From assembly GCF_015832195.1 (NCBI RefSeq), contig NC_052019.1, forward strand, positions 1,101,685 through 1,165,684: a stretch of DNA of 64,000 nucleotides, given 5' to 3'. Source of the stretch: Motacilla alba alba (lineage: Eukaryota; Chordata; Aves; Passeriformes; Motacillidae). Positions within the stretch are counted from its first letter, which is position 1. Each line of letters starts with the position of its first letter. A model generated the notes under the pieces. That model had not been told where the DNA came from. It saw only the letters and a list, made by a program, of their open reading frames with translations, and ran no database searches. The position numbers were made by a program, and so were the translations under genes. Below are positions 21,885 to 32,604 of this stretch, in pieces.

Positions 21885-23275
21885 CAGGATTAACTGGGAC
21901 AGGTTGGTCCAGGATTAATTGGGACAGGTTGGTCCAGAAGGAATTGGGACAGGTTGGTCCAGGATGAATTGGGACAGGCTGATCCAGGATTAATTGGGAC
22001 AGGTTGATCCAGGATTAATTGGGACAGGTTGATCCAGGATTAACTGGGACAGGCTGGATCCAAGGGGAGTTGGGACCATTGATCCAGGATGAATTGGGAC
22101 AGGTTGGTCCAGAAGGAATTGGAATAGGTTGACTCAGGATTAACTGGGACAGGCTGGATCCAGGAGGAGTTTGGACAGGTTGATCAAGGGTGAATTGGGA
22201 CAGGATGAATTGGAACAGGTTGATCCAGGATTAACTGGGACAGGATGAATTGGAACAGGTTGGTCCAGGGGGAGTTTGGACAGGTTATGTGGGATTAATT
22301 GGGACAGGCTGATCCAGTGGGAATTGGAAGAGGTTGATCCAGGATGAATTTGGAGAGGCTGATCCAGGATTAATTGGGACAGGCTGATCCAGGGGGAGTT
22401 GGGACCATCGATCCAGGATTAATTGGGACAGGTTGATCCAGGATTAATTGGGACAGGTTGATCCAGGATTAACTGGGACAGGTTGATCAAGGATGAATTG
22501 GGACAGGTTGATCCAGGATTAACTGGGACAGGCTGGATCCAAGGGGAGTTGGGACCATTGATCCAGGATTAATTGGGACAGGTTGGTCCAGAAGGAATTG
22601 GAATAGGTTGACTCAGGATTAACTGGGACAGGCTGGATCCAGGAGGAGTTTGGACAGGTTGATCAAGGGTGAATTGGGACAGGATGAATTGGAACAGGTT
22701 GATCCAGGATTAATTGGGACAGGATGAATTGGAACAGGTTGGTCCAGGGGGAGTTTGGACAGGTTATGTGGGATTAATTGGGACAGGCTGATCCAGTGGG
22801 AATTGGAAGAGGTTGATCCAGGATGAATTTGGAGAGGCTGATCCAGGATTAACTGGGACAGGCTGGATCCAGGGGGAGTTGGGACCATCGATCCAGGATT
22901 AATTGGGACAGGTTGATCCAGGATTAATTGGGACAGGTTGGTCCGGGAGGAATTTGGACAGGTTGATCCAGGATTAACTGGGACAGGTTGATCCAGGATG
23001 AATTGGGACAGGTTGATCCAGGATTAACTGGGACAGGCTGGATCCAGGGGGAGTTGGGACCATTGATCCAGGATGAATTGGGACAGGCTGGATCCAGAAG
23101 GAATTGGAATAGGTTGACCCAGGATTAACTGGGACAGGCTGGATCCAGGAGGAATTGGGACAGGTTGATCCAGGATTAACTGGGACAGGCTGGATCCAGG
23201 AGGAGTTTGGACAGGTTGATCCAGGAGGAGCTGGAATAGGTTGATCCAGGATGAATTTGGGCAGTTTGGTCCAGC
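21885..23275 (+). repeat. Minisatellite, about 24-base unit
   Basis: About 55 units of GGTTGATCCAGGATTAACTG followed by GGACA, with variants (GGTTGGTCCAGAAGGAATTG, GGCTGGATCCAGGGGGAGTT). Blocks of several hundred bases recur within the array: the text near 22070-22330 returns near 22540-22810. This shows a higher-order duplication of about 480 bases. Confidence 0.92.
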
Positions 23276-23324
23276 AGGAGGAGTTGGAGCAGTGGGAATT
23301 CCACTGTGCTGGGTGGAAGGTGAT

Positions 23325-23440
23325 GTTCCATTCCACCCCAGCCATGGGCAGGGACACCTCCCACTGTCCCAGGTGGATCCAGCCTGGCCTTGGGCACTGC
23401 CAGGGATCCAGGGACAGCCCCAGCTGCTCTGGATAACCAC
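23325..23440 (-). mobile_element. CR1 LINE fragment, reverse orientation
   Basis: CCATGGGCAGGGACACCTCC through GGATCCAGCCTGGCCTTGGG to CAGCCCCAGCTGCTCTGG, truncated at the join with the next repeat. Confidence 0.75.
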
Positions 23441-23935
23441 TGGGATTCCTGATGTGTTTTCCAGCCTTGAGGATTCTGGGATTGTCTCCCCAGGGAACAC
23501 GTTCTGCTTGGCCAAAAACCGTGGGAATGTTTGTGTGGGAATGAAGGATTTGGGGAGCACAAAGGAAAAGCTGGAGCTCTGAGTTCAGGGTGTGAAATCC
23601 AACATGCAAATGAAAAAGAGAAAAGGGACTCAGCAGGAGAAACTGGGAGAGTCTGCTGGAAAGTGCTGAATCCTTTGGGAAGATCCTGCCTTGGTCCCTG
23701 TGGCTGGGAAGGAACAGGAATTCCACAAAGTCCCATGAGGAAGGGCAGAAATAAGGGAAAAAGGGAATCACGGAATGTTTGGGTGGGAAGGGACCTTAAA
23801 GATGATCCCATTCCCACCCCATCCATGGCAGGGACACCTCCCCCTGTCCCAGGTGGATCCAGCCCCAGTGTCCAGCCTGGCCTGGGACGCTCCAGGGATC
23901 CAGGGGCAGCCCCAGCTGCTCTGGGTGACAAAAGC
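23441..23935 (+). repeat. Unnamed repeat flanked by CR1, copy 1 of a close pair
   Basis: Positions 23441-23770 match 31575-31905 at roughly 98 percent by eye, including CTGCTTGGCCAAAAACCGTG, CAACATGCAAATGAAAAAGA and CAGGAATTCCACAAAGTCCC. In both places it is bracketed by CR1 pieces; here the right-hand CR1 piece is 23771-23935. A partial, more distant copy lies near 19365. It could be an old repeat family or a local segmental duplication. Confidence 0.7.
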
Positions 23936-25335
23936 TGGCGTGGACACCGAGGTGCTGCCGGGGTTTTGGTGGGAATGCAGCTCTGGCCATCAGCTGGAGA
24001 GGAGAAGGAGGCTCCTCAGGGCAGGGATGAGCAGCAGCTCCATGGACAGAGAGCCTTGTGGGAAATTTGGGACGCGGATCCAGGTTTGGATCCCTTCCCT
24101 GCCTCCCACCCCAGCCCTGCAGGTCAGAGATCACACAGAGCCACGTGGATCATCCCAAGTGCCTCCTCCACGGATCTGACGTGGCCTCTTGTGCCTACAG
24201 GGATTCCAGAGTGACATATAAATACAATTCCAGAATAAAGGAATTCCTGGATCCATGGAGCTGCTGCTGTCCTGCAGCTTTTCCCCACTCTGGGAACTTC
24301 CAGCAGCTCAGGATCAAAAGGCAGCTGGAATTAGGGAGAGAAAAGTCTCGTGGGTGAGCAGTGAAGGGAGAGATTTATTTGTTCTTTTCCCCAATTAACT
24401 GGCCTGGAGCTGCTCACTGGCATTCCCTGGGAATGCTGGGATGGCTCTGGAGGCAGGCTTGGAGCACCCAGCTGCATCCTGCAGGGTTTTAGGGGTGCCT
24501 GGATTTCCAGGAACCCTGAGCTCCCTGGGTTTATAGTTGGGTTGAGGATGGGAGTTCCCGTGGGTGGTTTGCTCTGTGCTCCTGGTGGCTCTTCCATGTG
24601 GAGCTGGAATTAAAGTCGATTTTTCCCAGGAGTCCAGGGAGTGGCTCCATGCGGAGTCCTGAGTGTCTGTCGGTTGGTTTTGAATTTTAAACTCATTTTT
24701 GATACCTTGGCTCTGTCATAAAATGTGCCACCATGGCGTCTTTTAAAGATTAAATGAAAATTGGCATTGAAAAAAAAATATGACTGACCTTCTGACCTTC
24801 AGAGACCTTCGGGTGCTCTTACTCCTGCTCTGCACAACCCCCGTGGAGCAAACAGGACAAATCCAGCCCCTGGAGCTCTTCTCCTTGGTGCAGTTTGGAT
24901 CCCAGGCTGGGATTTCGCAGCAGCCCCTCCCGCCCTGCCCAGCAGTGCTGGCTCTGCTCTCCCCTCACTCCATCCTGGGCATCTCTGTGTTCTTTCTCCA
25001 GAGGTTTGGAGGCAGGCTGGGGTGGCACAGGTGATGGAGAGCGCTGGGATTCCTGGGAATGCTGGGATCACTGGGATGTGCTGGGATCACTGGGATGTGC
25101 TGGGGGCACTGGGAATGCTGGGATCACTGGGAATGCTGGGGTCGCTGGGATGTGGCACGAGGCAAAATCCTGGCCCTCCCTGGGTTCTGTTGAAGCACAT
25201 CCACGTTTCCCCCCCTTGCAGAGCCAGCGCTTCCCAACACTCCAGGGGACACAGGGACATTTCCCAGTCTCCAGACACTGCCTGGTGGCCTTTTGCTGGC
25301 CCGGAACACCGGTCCAAAAAGGCACTTTGGGTCGT
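23936..25335. other. No gene recognised; small local repeats
   Basis: Mostly unique-looking sequence. Positions 25040-25150 contain a short repeat of CTGGGATCACTGGGATGTG. No splice-framed conserved peptide is seen. Confidence 0.4.
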
Positions 25336-25683
25336 GCTCCCAGTTATCCTGATAATCCCAATTATCCTGGTAACTGCAATTATCCTGATAACCCAAATTA
25401 TCCTGATAATCCCAATTATCCTGATAACCCCAATTGTCCTGGTAACCCCAGTTATCCTGATAACCCCAGTTATCCTGATAACCCAAATTATCCTGATAAT
25501 CCCAATTATCCTGATAACCCCAATTGTCCTGATAACCCCAGTTATCCTGATAACCCAAATTATCCTGATAATCCCAATTATCCTGATAATCCCAATTATC
25601 CTGATAACCCCAGTTATCCTGATAACCCCAATTGTCCTGGTAATCCAAATTATCCTGATAATCCCAATTATCCTGATAATCCC
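25336..25683 (+). repeat. 18-base minisatellite, about 19 units
   Basis: The unit is CCAATTATCCTGATAACC with a few fixed variants (CAATTGTCCTGG, CAGTTATCC, GATAATCC). Because 18 is divisible by three, several frames stay open and translate to hexapeptide repeats (for example NYPDNP on the plus strand). I treat these as a consequence of unit length, not as a protein. Confidence 0.92.
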
Positions 25684-25917
25684 TGGCATTTCTGGGCTCT
25701 GGGTGACACTGGGCAGCAGAGCTGGAACCATTCTGGGCTCAGCTGGATCCTGGTGCCATTCCCGGGTAGGGAATGTCCCCGTGCTGGGTGTCACCGCTCC
25801 GGTGGCATTCCATGTTTTCCAGAGGTCCCAGAGGCCTGGCTGGCATCTGTGCTGTGCCCATGCCAAGGCTGGGCTCAGCTGGAGCCTCGCTGGGGGCCGG
25901 GGTTTATCCTGCCCCAG

Positions 25918-26917
25918 NNNNNNNNNNNNNNNNNNNNNNNNNNNNNNNNNNNNNNNNNNNNNNNNNNNNNNNNNNNNNNNNNNNNNNNNNNNNNNNNNNN
26001 NNNNNNNNNNNNNNNNNNNNNNNNNNNNNNNNNNNNNNNNNNNNNNNNNNNNNNNNNNNNNNNNNNNNNNNNNNNNNNNNNNNNNNNNNNNNNNNNNNNN
26101 NNNNNNNNNNNNNNNNNNNNNNNNNNNNNNNNNNNNNNNNNNNNNNNNNNNNNNNNNNNNNNNNNNNNNNNNNNNNNNNNNNNNNNNNNNNNNNNNNNNN
26201 NNNNNNNNNNNNNNNNNNNNNNNNNNNNNNNNNNNNNNNNNNNNNNNNNNNNNNNNNNNNNNNNNNNNNNNNNNNNNNNNNNNNNNNNNNNNNNNNNNNN
26301 NNNNNNNNNNNNNNNNNNNNNNNNNNNNNNNNNNNNNNNNNNNNNNNNNNNNNNNNNNNNNNNNNNNNNNNNNNNNNNNNNNNNNNNNNNNNNNNNNNNN
26401 NNNNNNNNNNNNNNNNNNNNNNNNNNNNNNNNNNNNNNNNNNNNNNNNNNNNNNNNNNNNNNNNNNNNNNNNNNNNNNNNNNNNNNNNNNNNNNNNNNNN
26501 NNNNNNNNNNNNNNNNNNNNNNNNNNNNNNNNNNNNNNNNNNNNNNNNNNNNNNNNNNNNNNNNNNNNNNNNNNNNNNNNNNNNNNNNNNNNNNNNNNNN
26601 NNNNNNNNNNNNNNNNNNNNNNNNNNNNNNNNNNNNNNNNNNNNNNNNNNNNNNNNNNNNNNNNNNNNNNNNNNNNNNNNNNNNNNNNNNNNNNNNNNNN
26701 NNNNNNNNNNNNNNNNNNNNNNNNNNNNNNNNNNNNNNNNNNNNNNNNNNNNNNNNNNNNNNNNNNNNNNNNNNNNNNNNNNNNNNNNNNNNNNNNNNNN
26801 NNNNNNNNNNNNNNNNNNNNNNNNNNNNNNNNNNNNNNNNNNNNNNNNNNNNNNNNNNNNNNNNNNNNNNNNNNNNNNNNNNNNNNNNNNNNNNNNNNNN
26901 NNNNNNNNNNNNNNNNN
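25918..26917. other. Assembly gap of exactly 1000 N
   Basis: A run of 1000 N, the round size used for scaffold joins of unknown length. Both sides are near tandem repeats (25336-25683 and 26918-27360). True gap size and the order or orientation of the two sides are unknown. Confidence 0.99.
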
Positions 26918-27360
26918 GTTTGGGGGATGGATCCTCAGGTTATGGGATCGGGTTTGTGGAATGGATCCACGGGTTATGGGATCCCCTATGTGTGGGACAT
27001 GGGCTTTGGGGGATGGATTCTCAGGTTATGGGACTTCCTACATGTGGGTCAGGGTTTGGGGGATGGATCCTCAGGCTATGGGATCAGGTTTGGGGCATGG
27101 ATCCACAGGTTATGGGATCCCCTACGTATGGGATGGGGCTTGCAGGAACGAATTCCGTAGGTTTGTGGGATTCCCTCCATGTGGGATGGGGCTTGGGAGA
27201 AGGAATTCACAGTTTTGTAGGATTTCCTCCGTGTGGGATGGGATCTGGGCTATGAATTCACAGGTTGTGGGATGGGGTTTTGAGGAGTAAATTCCCAGGT
27301 TGTGGGATTCCCTCCACGTGGGATGGGGCTTGGGGGAATGAATTCCTTGTGGGATTCCCT
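26918..27360 (+). repeat. Minisatellite at the gap edge
   Basis: Units of roughly 50-60 bases with TTTGGGGGATGGATCCTCAG followed by GTTATGGGATC, degenerating to the right into GTGTGGGATGGGGCTTGGG variants. The contig begins inside this array, so the gap probably reflects collapsed or unreadable tandem repeat. Confidence 0.85.
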
Positions 27361-27865
27361 CGGTGCTGGCTCCTGTCTGTGCCTTTGGGAGCTGATTTTG
27401 GGGGACAGCCCTGGGATAAGAGGGGTCATTTCTGATGACGGGGTTATGGTAAAATTCCCTTCTCCTGGATGCTGGGACATCCCAGGGAGCTCCCTCTGAC
27501 CCTGAAGCCCCCGTGGGGCAGATCCCAGCTCTCAGCCCCCGTGCCCTCCCCGTTCCCTGGCTGAGCCAGGATTCCGGAGCGGTTCCGATCCCGATCCCGT
27601 GCCGTGAGCGGGGTGCCCGTCCTGTGCCAGGGCAGGAATTCCTGCCTGGCTCGGGTGATGCTCCCGCTCCCGGCCCGGGGGAGCTCCTGGAAGCGCCTGG
27701 ATCTGCTGATAAGGAGCAGATAAGGGGCAGCTCCAGAGAGTTCCAGGGCTGGGGAGCAGCTCCAGGGGACACCAATTCCTGCAGGATTGCTGAATTCCTT
27801 TGTTTTCCACGTGTTGTTGTGGGATTTTTTTTTTTTTTTTTTCCTTCTCCTTAATTTTCCCTGTG
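27361..27865. other. GC-rich unique sequence and poly(T) run
   Basis: No gene recognised. Two GATAAG words sit close together (CTGATAAGGAGCAGATAAGG, near 27703-27725). A run of about 19 T lies at 27824-27842. Confidence 0.4.
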
Positions 27866-28480
27866 GGGACCTTGAGGGCTTTGAGGGGAATCGAAGGGAA
27901 TTGAAGGGAATTGAGGAAAATTGATGGGAATTGAGGGGATTTGAGGGGAATTGGAGGGAATTGAAGGGAATTTTCCCTGTGGGGACCCCGAGGGCTCTGA
28001 GGGAATCGAAGGGAATTGAGGGGAATTTTCCCTGTGGGGACCCCGAGGGCTCTGAGGGAATCGAAGGGAATTGAGGGGAATTTTCCCTGTGGGGACCCCG
28101 AGGGCTCTGAGGGAATCGAAGGGAATTGAGGGGAATTTTCCCTGTGGGGACCCCGAGGGCTCTGAGGGAATCGAAGGGAATTGAGGGGAATTTTCCCTGT
28201 GGGGACCCCGAGGGCTGTGAGGGGAATCGGAGGGAATCGAAGGGAATTGAGGGGAATTTTCCCTGTGGGGACCCCGAGGGCTGTGAGGGGAATCGGAGGG
28301 AATTGAAGGGAATTTTCCCTGTGGGGACCCCGAGGGCTGTGAGGGGAATCGGAGGGAATCGAAGGGAATTGAGGGGAATTTTCCCTGTGGGGACCCCGAG
28401 GGCTCTGAGGGGAATTGGAGGGAATCGGAGGGAATTGAAGGGAATTTTCCCGGTGGGGACCCCGAGGGCTCGGAGGGAAT
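27866..28480 (+). repeat. Minisatellite, about 55-base unit
   Basis: Roughly ten units of GGGAATTTTCCCTGTGGGGA, CCCCGAGGGCTCTGAGGGAA, TCGAAGGGAATTGAG, after a degenerate GGGAATTGAGG lead-in. Long frames on both strands are repeat by-products. Confidence 0.92.
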
Positions 28481-28659
28481 GGGCCGCAGGAGGTGTTGGC
28501 TCTGTGAAGTTCCTTGTGCGCTATCAGCTGGACGCAGCGTCCTGAGCTTCCTGAGCTGGATCCGCCTGCGCTGGGAGCGGGGAGGGACAGCTCGCCGGGG
28601 GCCTGGGCAGCAGGTTTGGGGGATGTTTTTGGTTTGGTTGGTTTTTTTTTTTTGTTTTG

Positions 28660-29620
28660 TTGATAATACATAATATATAATATATAATATAAATATAAAA
28701 TATATAATATATAATATATAATATATAATATGTAATACATATAATACAATATATAATACAGATAATATAATATATAATAGGTAATATATAAAATATAATA
28801 CATATAATACACATAATATATAATATAATACATATATAATACATAGTATATAATATATAATAGATAAAATAATATCTAATATATAGTATATGATACATAT
28901 AATAGAATATATAAAAATAAAATATAATATATAATATACAATATATATAATACAGATAATATAATATATACTATATACTATATAATATATAATATAAAAA
29001 TAATATATAATATATAATATATAATATATAATATATAATATATAATATACAATATATAAATATACTATATAATATATAATACATAATATATAATATATAA
29101 TACATATAATATATATATAATATATAATATAATAGATATAGATAGTAGATAATAGGTAATATAGTATATATAGATATATCTATCTATATGTAGATATATA
29201 TATAATATATAATACAGATATATTATATATCATATATCTATTATATATTATATCATAATTATAATATACAGTGATTATACAATATAATTATTATCACATA
29301 TTATAATATTATGCAATATTATATAGAATAATATACTATAATATATAATATAATATATAATATATAATATATAATAATATATTATATATAATATACTATT
29401 ATATATTAAAATATATAATATTATAGTATATTATAATCATATACAGTTATAATATTATAAATACTATATATTTATAATATTATAATTATATATTTACAAA
29501 TAGAAATACTATAATTATATATTTATTACAATATAATTATATTATAATAATTATATCGTTAATATATTTGTTTATATTTTATTTTGTTTCATACTTATTG
29601 CTATATTTTAAAGTTCTAAA
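28660..29620. repeat. AT-rich (TATAATATATAA-like) block, about 950 bases
   Basis: Nearly pure A/T with repeated AATATATAATAT words and occasional ATACATATAATACA variants. Strong self-complementarity is expected. The right flank (29600-29750) resembles the stretch after the AT-rich block at 14240-14335. Confidence 0.9.
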
Positions 29621-29869
29621 CTTCACGTTTTCACTTGGTGCTATTGCACACTTTTAGCTAACTGTACCCTGGTAATCTTTGTGGTATTAATTAATTTTGC
29701 GAGTTAGTTTTAGGGTTTTAGGTCAAGTGTAGTGTTTTCTTGTACCGAACGTTTGAAATTGCCAGCCCCTGGAACTGTAACAGGCTGCTTCCTGGCTGTT
29801 GGGGATGGTCCTGTGCTGAGCACCCCGGTGCTCCATGGCATGTGCTGCAGAAGGGGCTGCTGGGCTTGG

Positions 29870-30355
29870 GATGGGCCAGGGGGGTTTGGGGTCAGCCGGG
29901 GGGGTTTGGGGTCAGCCAGGGGGGTTTGGGATGAGCCAGGGGGAGTTTGGGATGGGTCAGGGGGGTTTGGGATGAGCCAGGGGAGTTTGGGGTCAGCCAG
30001 GGGGAATTTGGGATGGGCCAGGGGGAGTTTGGGATCAGCCAGAGGGAGTTTGGGATGGGCCAGGGGGAGTTTGGGATGGGCCAGGGGGAGTTTGGGATGG
30101 GCCATGGGGAGTTTGGGATGGGTCAGGGGGAGTTTGGGATGGGCCAGGGGGAGTTTGGGGTCAGCCAGGGGGGTTTGGGATGAGCCAGGGGGAGTTTGGG
30201 ATCAGCCAGGGGAGTTTGGGATGGGCCAGGGGGAGTTTGGGGTCAGCCAGGGGGGGTTTGGGATGAGCCAGGGGGTTTTTGGGGTCAGCCGGGGGGGGTT
30301 GGGATGAGCCAGGGGGAATTTGGGATGGGCGAGGGGGAGTTCAGGCTCAGCCAGG
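29870..30355 (+). repeat. Minisatellite, about 21-base unit
   Basis: About 22 units of GGATGGGCCAGGGGGAGTTT or GGGTCAGCCAGGGGGGTTTG. The strand is highly G-rich, with runs of four or more G in almost every unit. Confidence 0.92.
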
Positions 30356-30767
30356 GCAGAGAATCCCTTTCCTCCTCTGGGATGGCTGCAGGGCCCTTTG
30401 GAGCAGCCCCTGGCAGTGCCAGCCTGGATCACCGTCCCTCACCTGCTGCTCCTCAGGGCCATTCCTGCTCTTCCTTGGGGTCCCTGCCGGCAGCCAGCCG
30501 TCCCCAGCCCGGGCAGGGCAGCTCCAGCAGGAGAATCCTGCAGCCACGGCCACTCTGCATCCCAAAAACCTGTGAGCCCTGCGCAGCCAGCAGCCTGGGC
30601 TGGCCACAAACAGGGCCAGGATCAAATCGGGGTCATTAAAAGCCAGGTCTGGGTGGCTGTGAACACAGCCCGTGGCAGAAATGCTGGGATTTGATCCACT
30701 TGGGCCAAGTATCCAAGAAAAAAGGGTTTGAAGGTCCCACGAGTGCGCAGAGCGTCCAAGAGCATTT
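30356..30767. other. No recognised element
   Basis: Unique-looking sequence. I see no gene or repeat. Confidence 0.35.
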
Positions 30768-30985
30768 TAACTCCAATTTACGCCTGCTGTTGTTAGCCCA
30801 GACAGCCTGGCCATGGCAAATCTTCATTAAAATCTTCATTTTAACTCAATTTACCCCTGCTGTTGTTAGCCCAGACAGCCTGGCCACTGGAAATCTTCAT
30901 TAAAATCTTCATTTTAACTCAATTTACCCCTGCTGTTGTTAGCCCAGACAGCCTGGCCACTGGAAATCTTCATTCAAATTCCAAG
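30768..30985 (+). repeat. Tandem triplication of a 73-base unit
   Basis: Three consecutive copies of AATTTACCCCTGCTGTTGTT, AGCCCAGACAGCCTGGCCA, CTGGAAATCTTCATTAAAAT. The first copy starts AATTTACGCCTG; copies two and three are almost identical. Confidence 0.9.
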
Positions 30986-31428
30986 CACAAATCCAAAGGC
31001 AGTTTGTCCTCGGTGCAGGCTGGGAATGGCCACAGCCCCCATGTCCAGGGAGTCCCAAATCCTCTGCAAACAGCAGCAAACCCCAAAAAAGCCCTGGATT
31101 TTCCCCCAGGGAGCCTGGCTGGGGAGTGCTGCTCCGTGGGTGGAGGCTGTGCCCATCCAGAGCTTGGGAATGCAGGTGGCTGTGGCTGCTCTGGAAGGAT
31201 TTAGGGACCCAGAATTGCAAATAAATGATATTCGAGGTCATTTAGGGCAGTTCTGGAGCCTGAGATGGGCTTGGGTTGGAGGGTTCAGCCCTGGGCTGAG
31301 TGGTTTGGGAGCAGGAACTGATCCCTGAGGCCCCTTCCAGGATCCGGAAATCAATTGGAAATGTCCCTGGTGCCCACAGGCAGGGAAGGGTGGGTTTGAG
31401 CGCTGAATTAAATCATTGATGGAACCCA
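30986..31428. other. No recognised element
   Basis: Unique-looking sequence with no gene or named repeat. Confidence 0.35.
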
Positions 31429-31429
31429 G

Positions 31430-31574
31430 GATTGGATTCGTGGAATCCTGGAATGGGTTGGGTGGGAAGGGACCCCAAATCCCACCCAGTGCCACCCCTG
31501 CCATGGCAGGGACACCTCCCCCTGTCCCAGGTGGATCCAGCCTGGCCTGGGGCACTGCCAGGGATCCAGGGAAT
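31430..31574 (-). mobile_element. CR1 LINE fragment, reverse orientation
   Basis: Starts GGATTCGTGGAATCCTGGAA, then GGGTTGGGTGGGAAGGGACC and ends in GGCACTGCCAGGGATCCAGG, broken at the join with the unnamed repeat. Confidence 0.75.
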
Positions 31575-31905
31575 CTCCACTGGGGTTCCTGATGTGTTTG
31601 CCAGCCTTGAGGATTCTGGGATTGTCTCCCCAGGGAACACGTTCTGCTTGGCCAAAAACCGTGGGAATGTTTGTGTGAGAATGAAGGATTTGGGGAGCAC
31701 AAAGGAAAAGCTGGAGCTCTGAGTTCAGGGTGTGAAATCCAACATGCAAATGAAAAAGAGAAAAGGGACTCAGCAGGAGAAACTGGGAGAGTCTGCTGGA
31801 AAGTGCTGAATCCTTTGGGAAGATCCTGCCTTGGTCCCTGTGGCTGGGAAGGAGCAGGAATTCCACAAAGTCCCATGAGGAAGGGCAGAAATAAGGGAAA
31901 AAGGG
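31575..31905 (+). repeat. Unnamed repeat flanked by CR1, copy 2 of a close pair
   Basis: Near-identical to 23441-23770 (a handful of substitutions by eye; GAATAATGGAATCACGG here against GAATCACGG there near the right end). The left join to CR1 falls at a slightly different CR1 position than in copy 1. Confidence 0.7.
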
Positions 31906-32315
31906 AATAATGGAATCACGGAATGTTTGGGTGGGAAGGGACCTTAAAGATGATCCCATCCCACCCCATCCATGGCAGGGACACCTCGCCCTGTCCCAGG
32001 TGGATCCAGCCTGGCCTGGGGCACTGCCAGGGATCCAGGGGCAGCCCCAGCTGCTCTGGGAATTCCAGCCCAGCCCCTGCCCACCCTCCCAGCCAGCAAT
32101 TCCTTGCCAAGATCCCAGCCCAATCTCCCCTTTCCCAGTGGCAGCCATTCCCTGCCTCCTGTCCCTCTGTCCCTTGTCCCCAGTCCCTCTGCAGCTCTCC
32201 TGGAGCCCCTGCAGGGACTCTGAGCATTCCCTGGATTTTTCCCTTCTCCAGGGGAGCATTCCGAGCTCTCCAGCCTGGCTCCAGGACCTCCTCTGGACTC
32301 CTTCTAACAAATCCA
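31906..32315 (-). mobile_element. CR1 LINE 3' fragment, reverse orientation
   Basis: The longest CR1 piece in the window: ATGGAATCACGGAATGTTTG, GGGAAGGGACCTTAAAGATG, CACCTCGCCCTGTCCCAGG, through CTCTGCAGCTCTCCTGGAGC to CTCTCCAGCCTGGCTCCAGG and CCTCCTCTGGACTCC, a CR1 segment upstream of the 3' UTR core. Confidence 0.85.
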
Positions 32316-32604
32316 CATTTTCCTTCCCCAAACCCTCTTTCCTTTAGGGTTTGGATTTTGTTTTCTAATCCGGACTGGAAATTTTAGGATTTCCTCTGGT
32401 GCCATCCAGTGGCAAAATCCGGGATCGGGGCTGAGCAGGGGAAATCGGGAATAAATCAGGCTGGGAAGGATGCTGGAGGGTCCTTGGGGTGCGCCGGTGT
32501 GGGAAGGCAGGATTTGGGAATGTCGGGAATAACACTGTCAGGTGGGATCCAGCCCATCTTCTCTTCCCATTGCCCTGCTTAATCCCATGCCCTGATTTAT
32601 CCCA
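32316..32604. other. No recognised element
   Basis: Unique-looking; nothing recognised. Confidence 0.3.

Noticed and set aside
21885..23275. CRISPR-like regular array
   Set aside because: Units are contiguous without unique spacers and the DNA is a vertebrate intron; a minisatellite explains it. The same applies to the 41.2 kb and 37.4 kb arrays.
25087..27255. Long frames across the 18-base repeat and the N gap, including collagen-like or NYPDNP hexapeptide repeats
   Set aside because: They pass through 1000 N and a repeat whose unit is divisible by three; no evidence of coding.
27700..27730. Paired GATAAG words as a GATA-factor element
   Set aside because: Two short words in one sequence are expected by chance; no other support.
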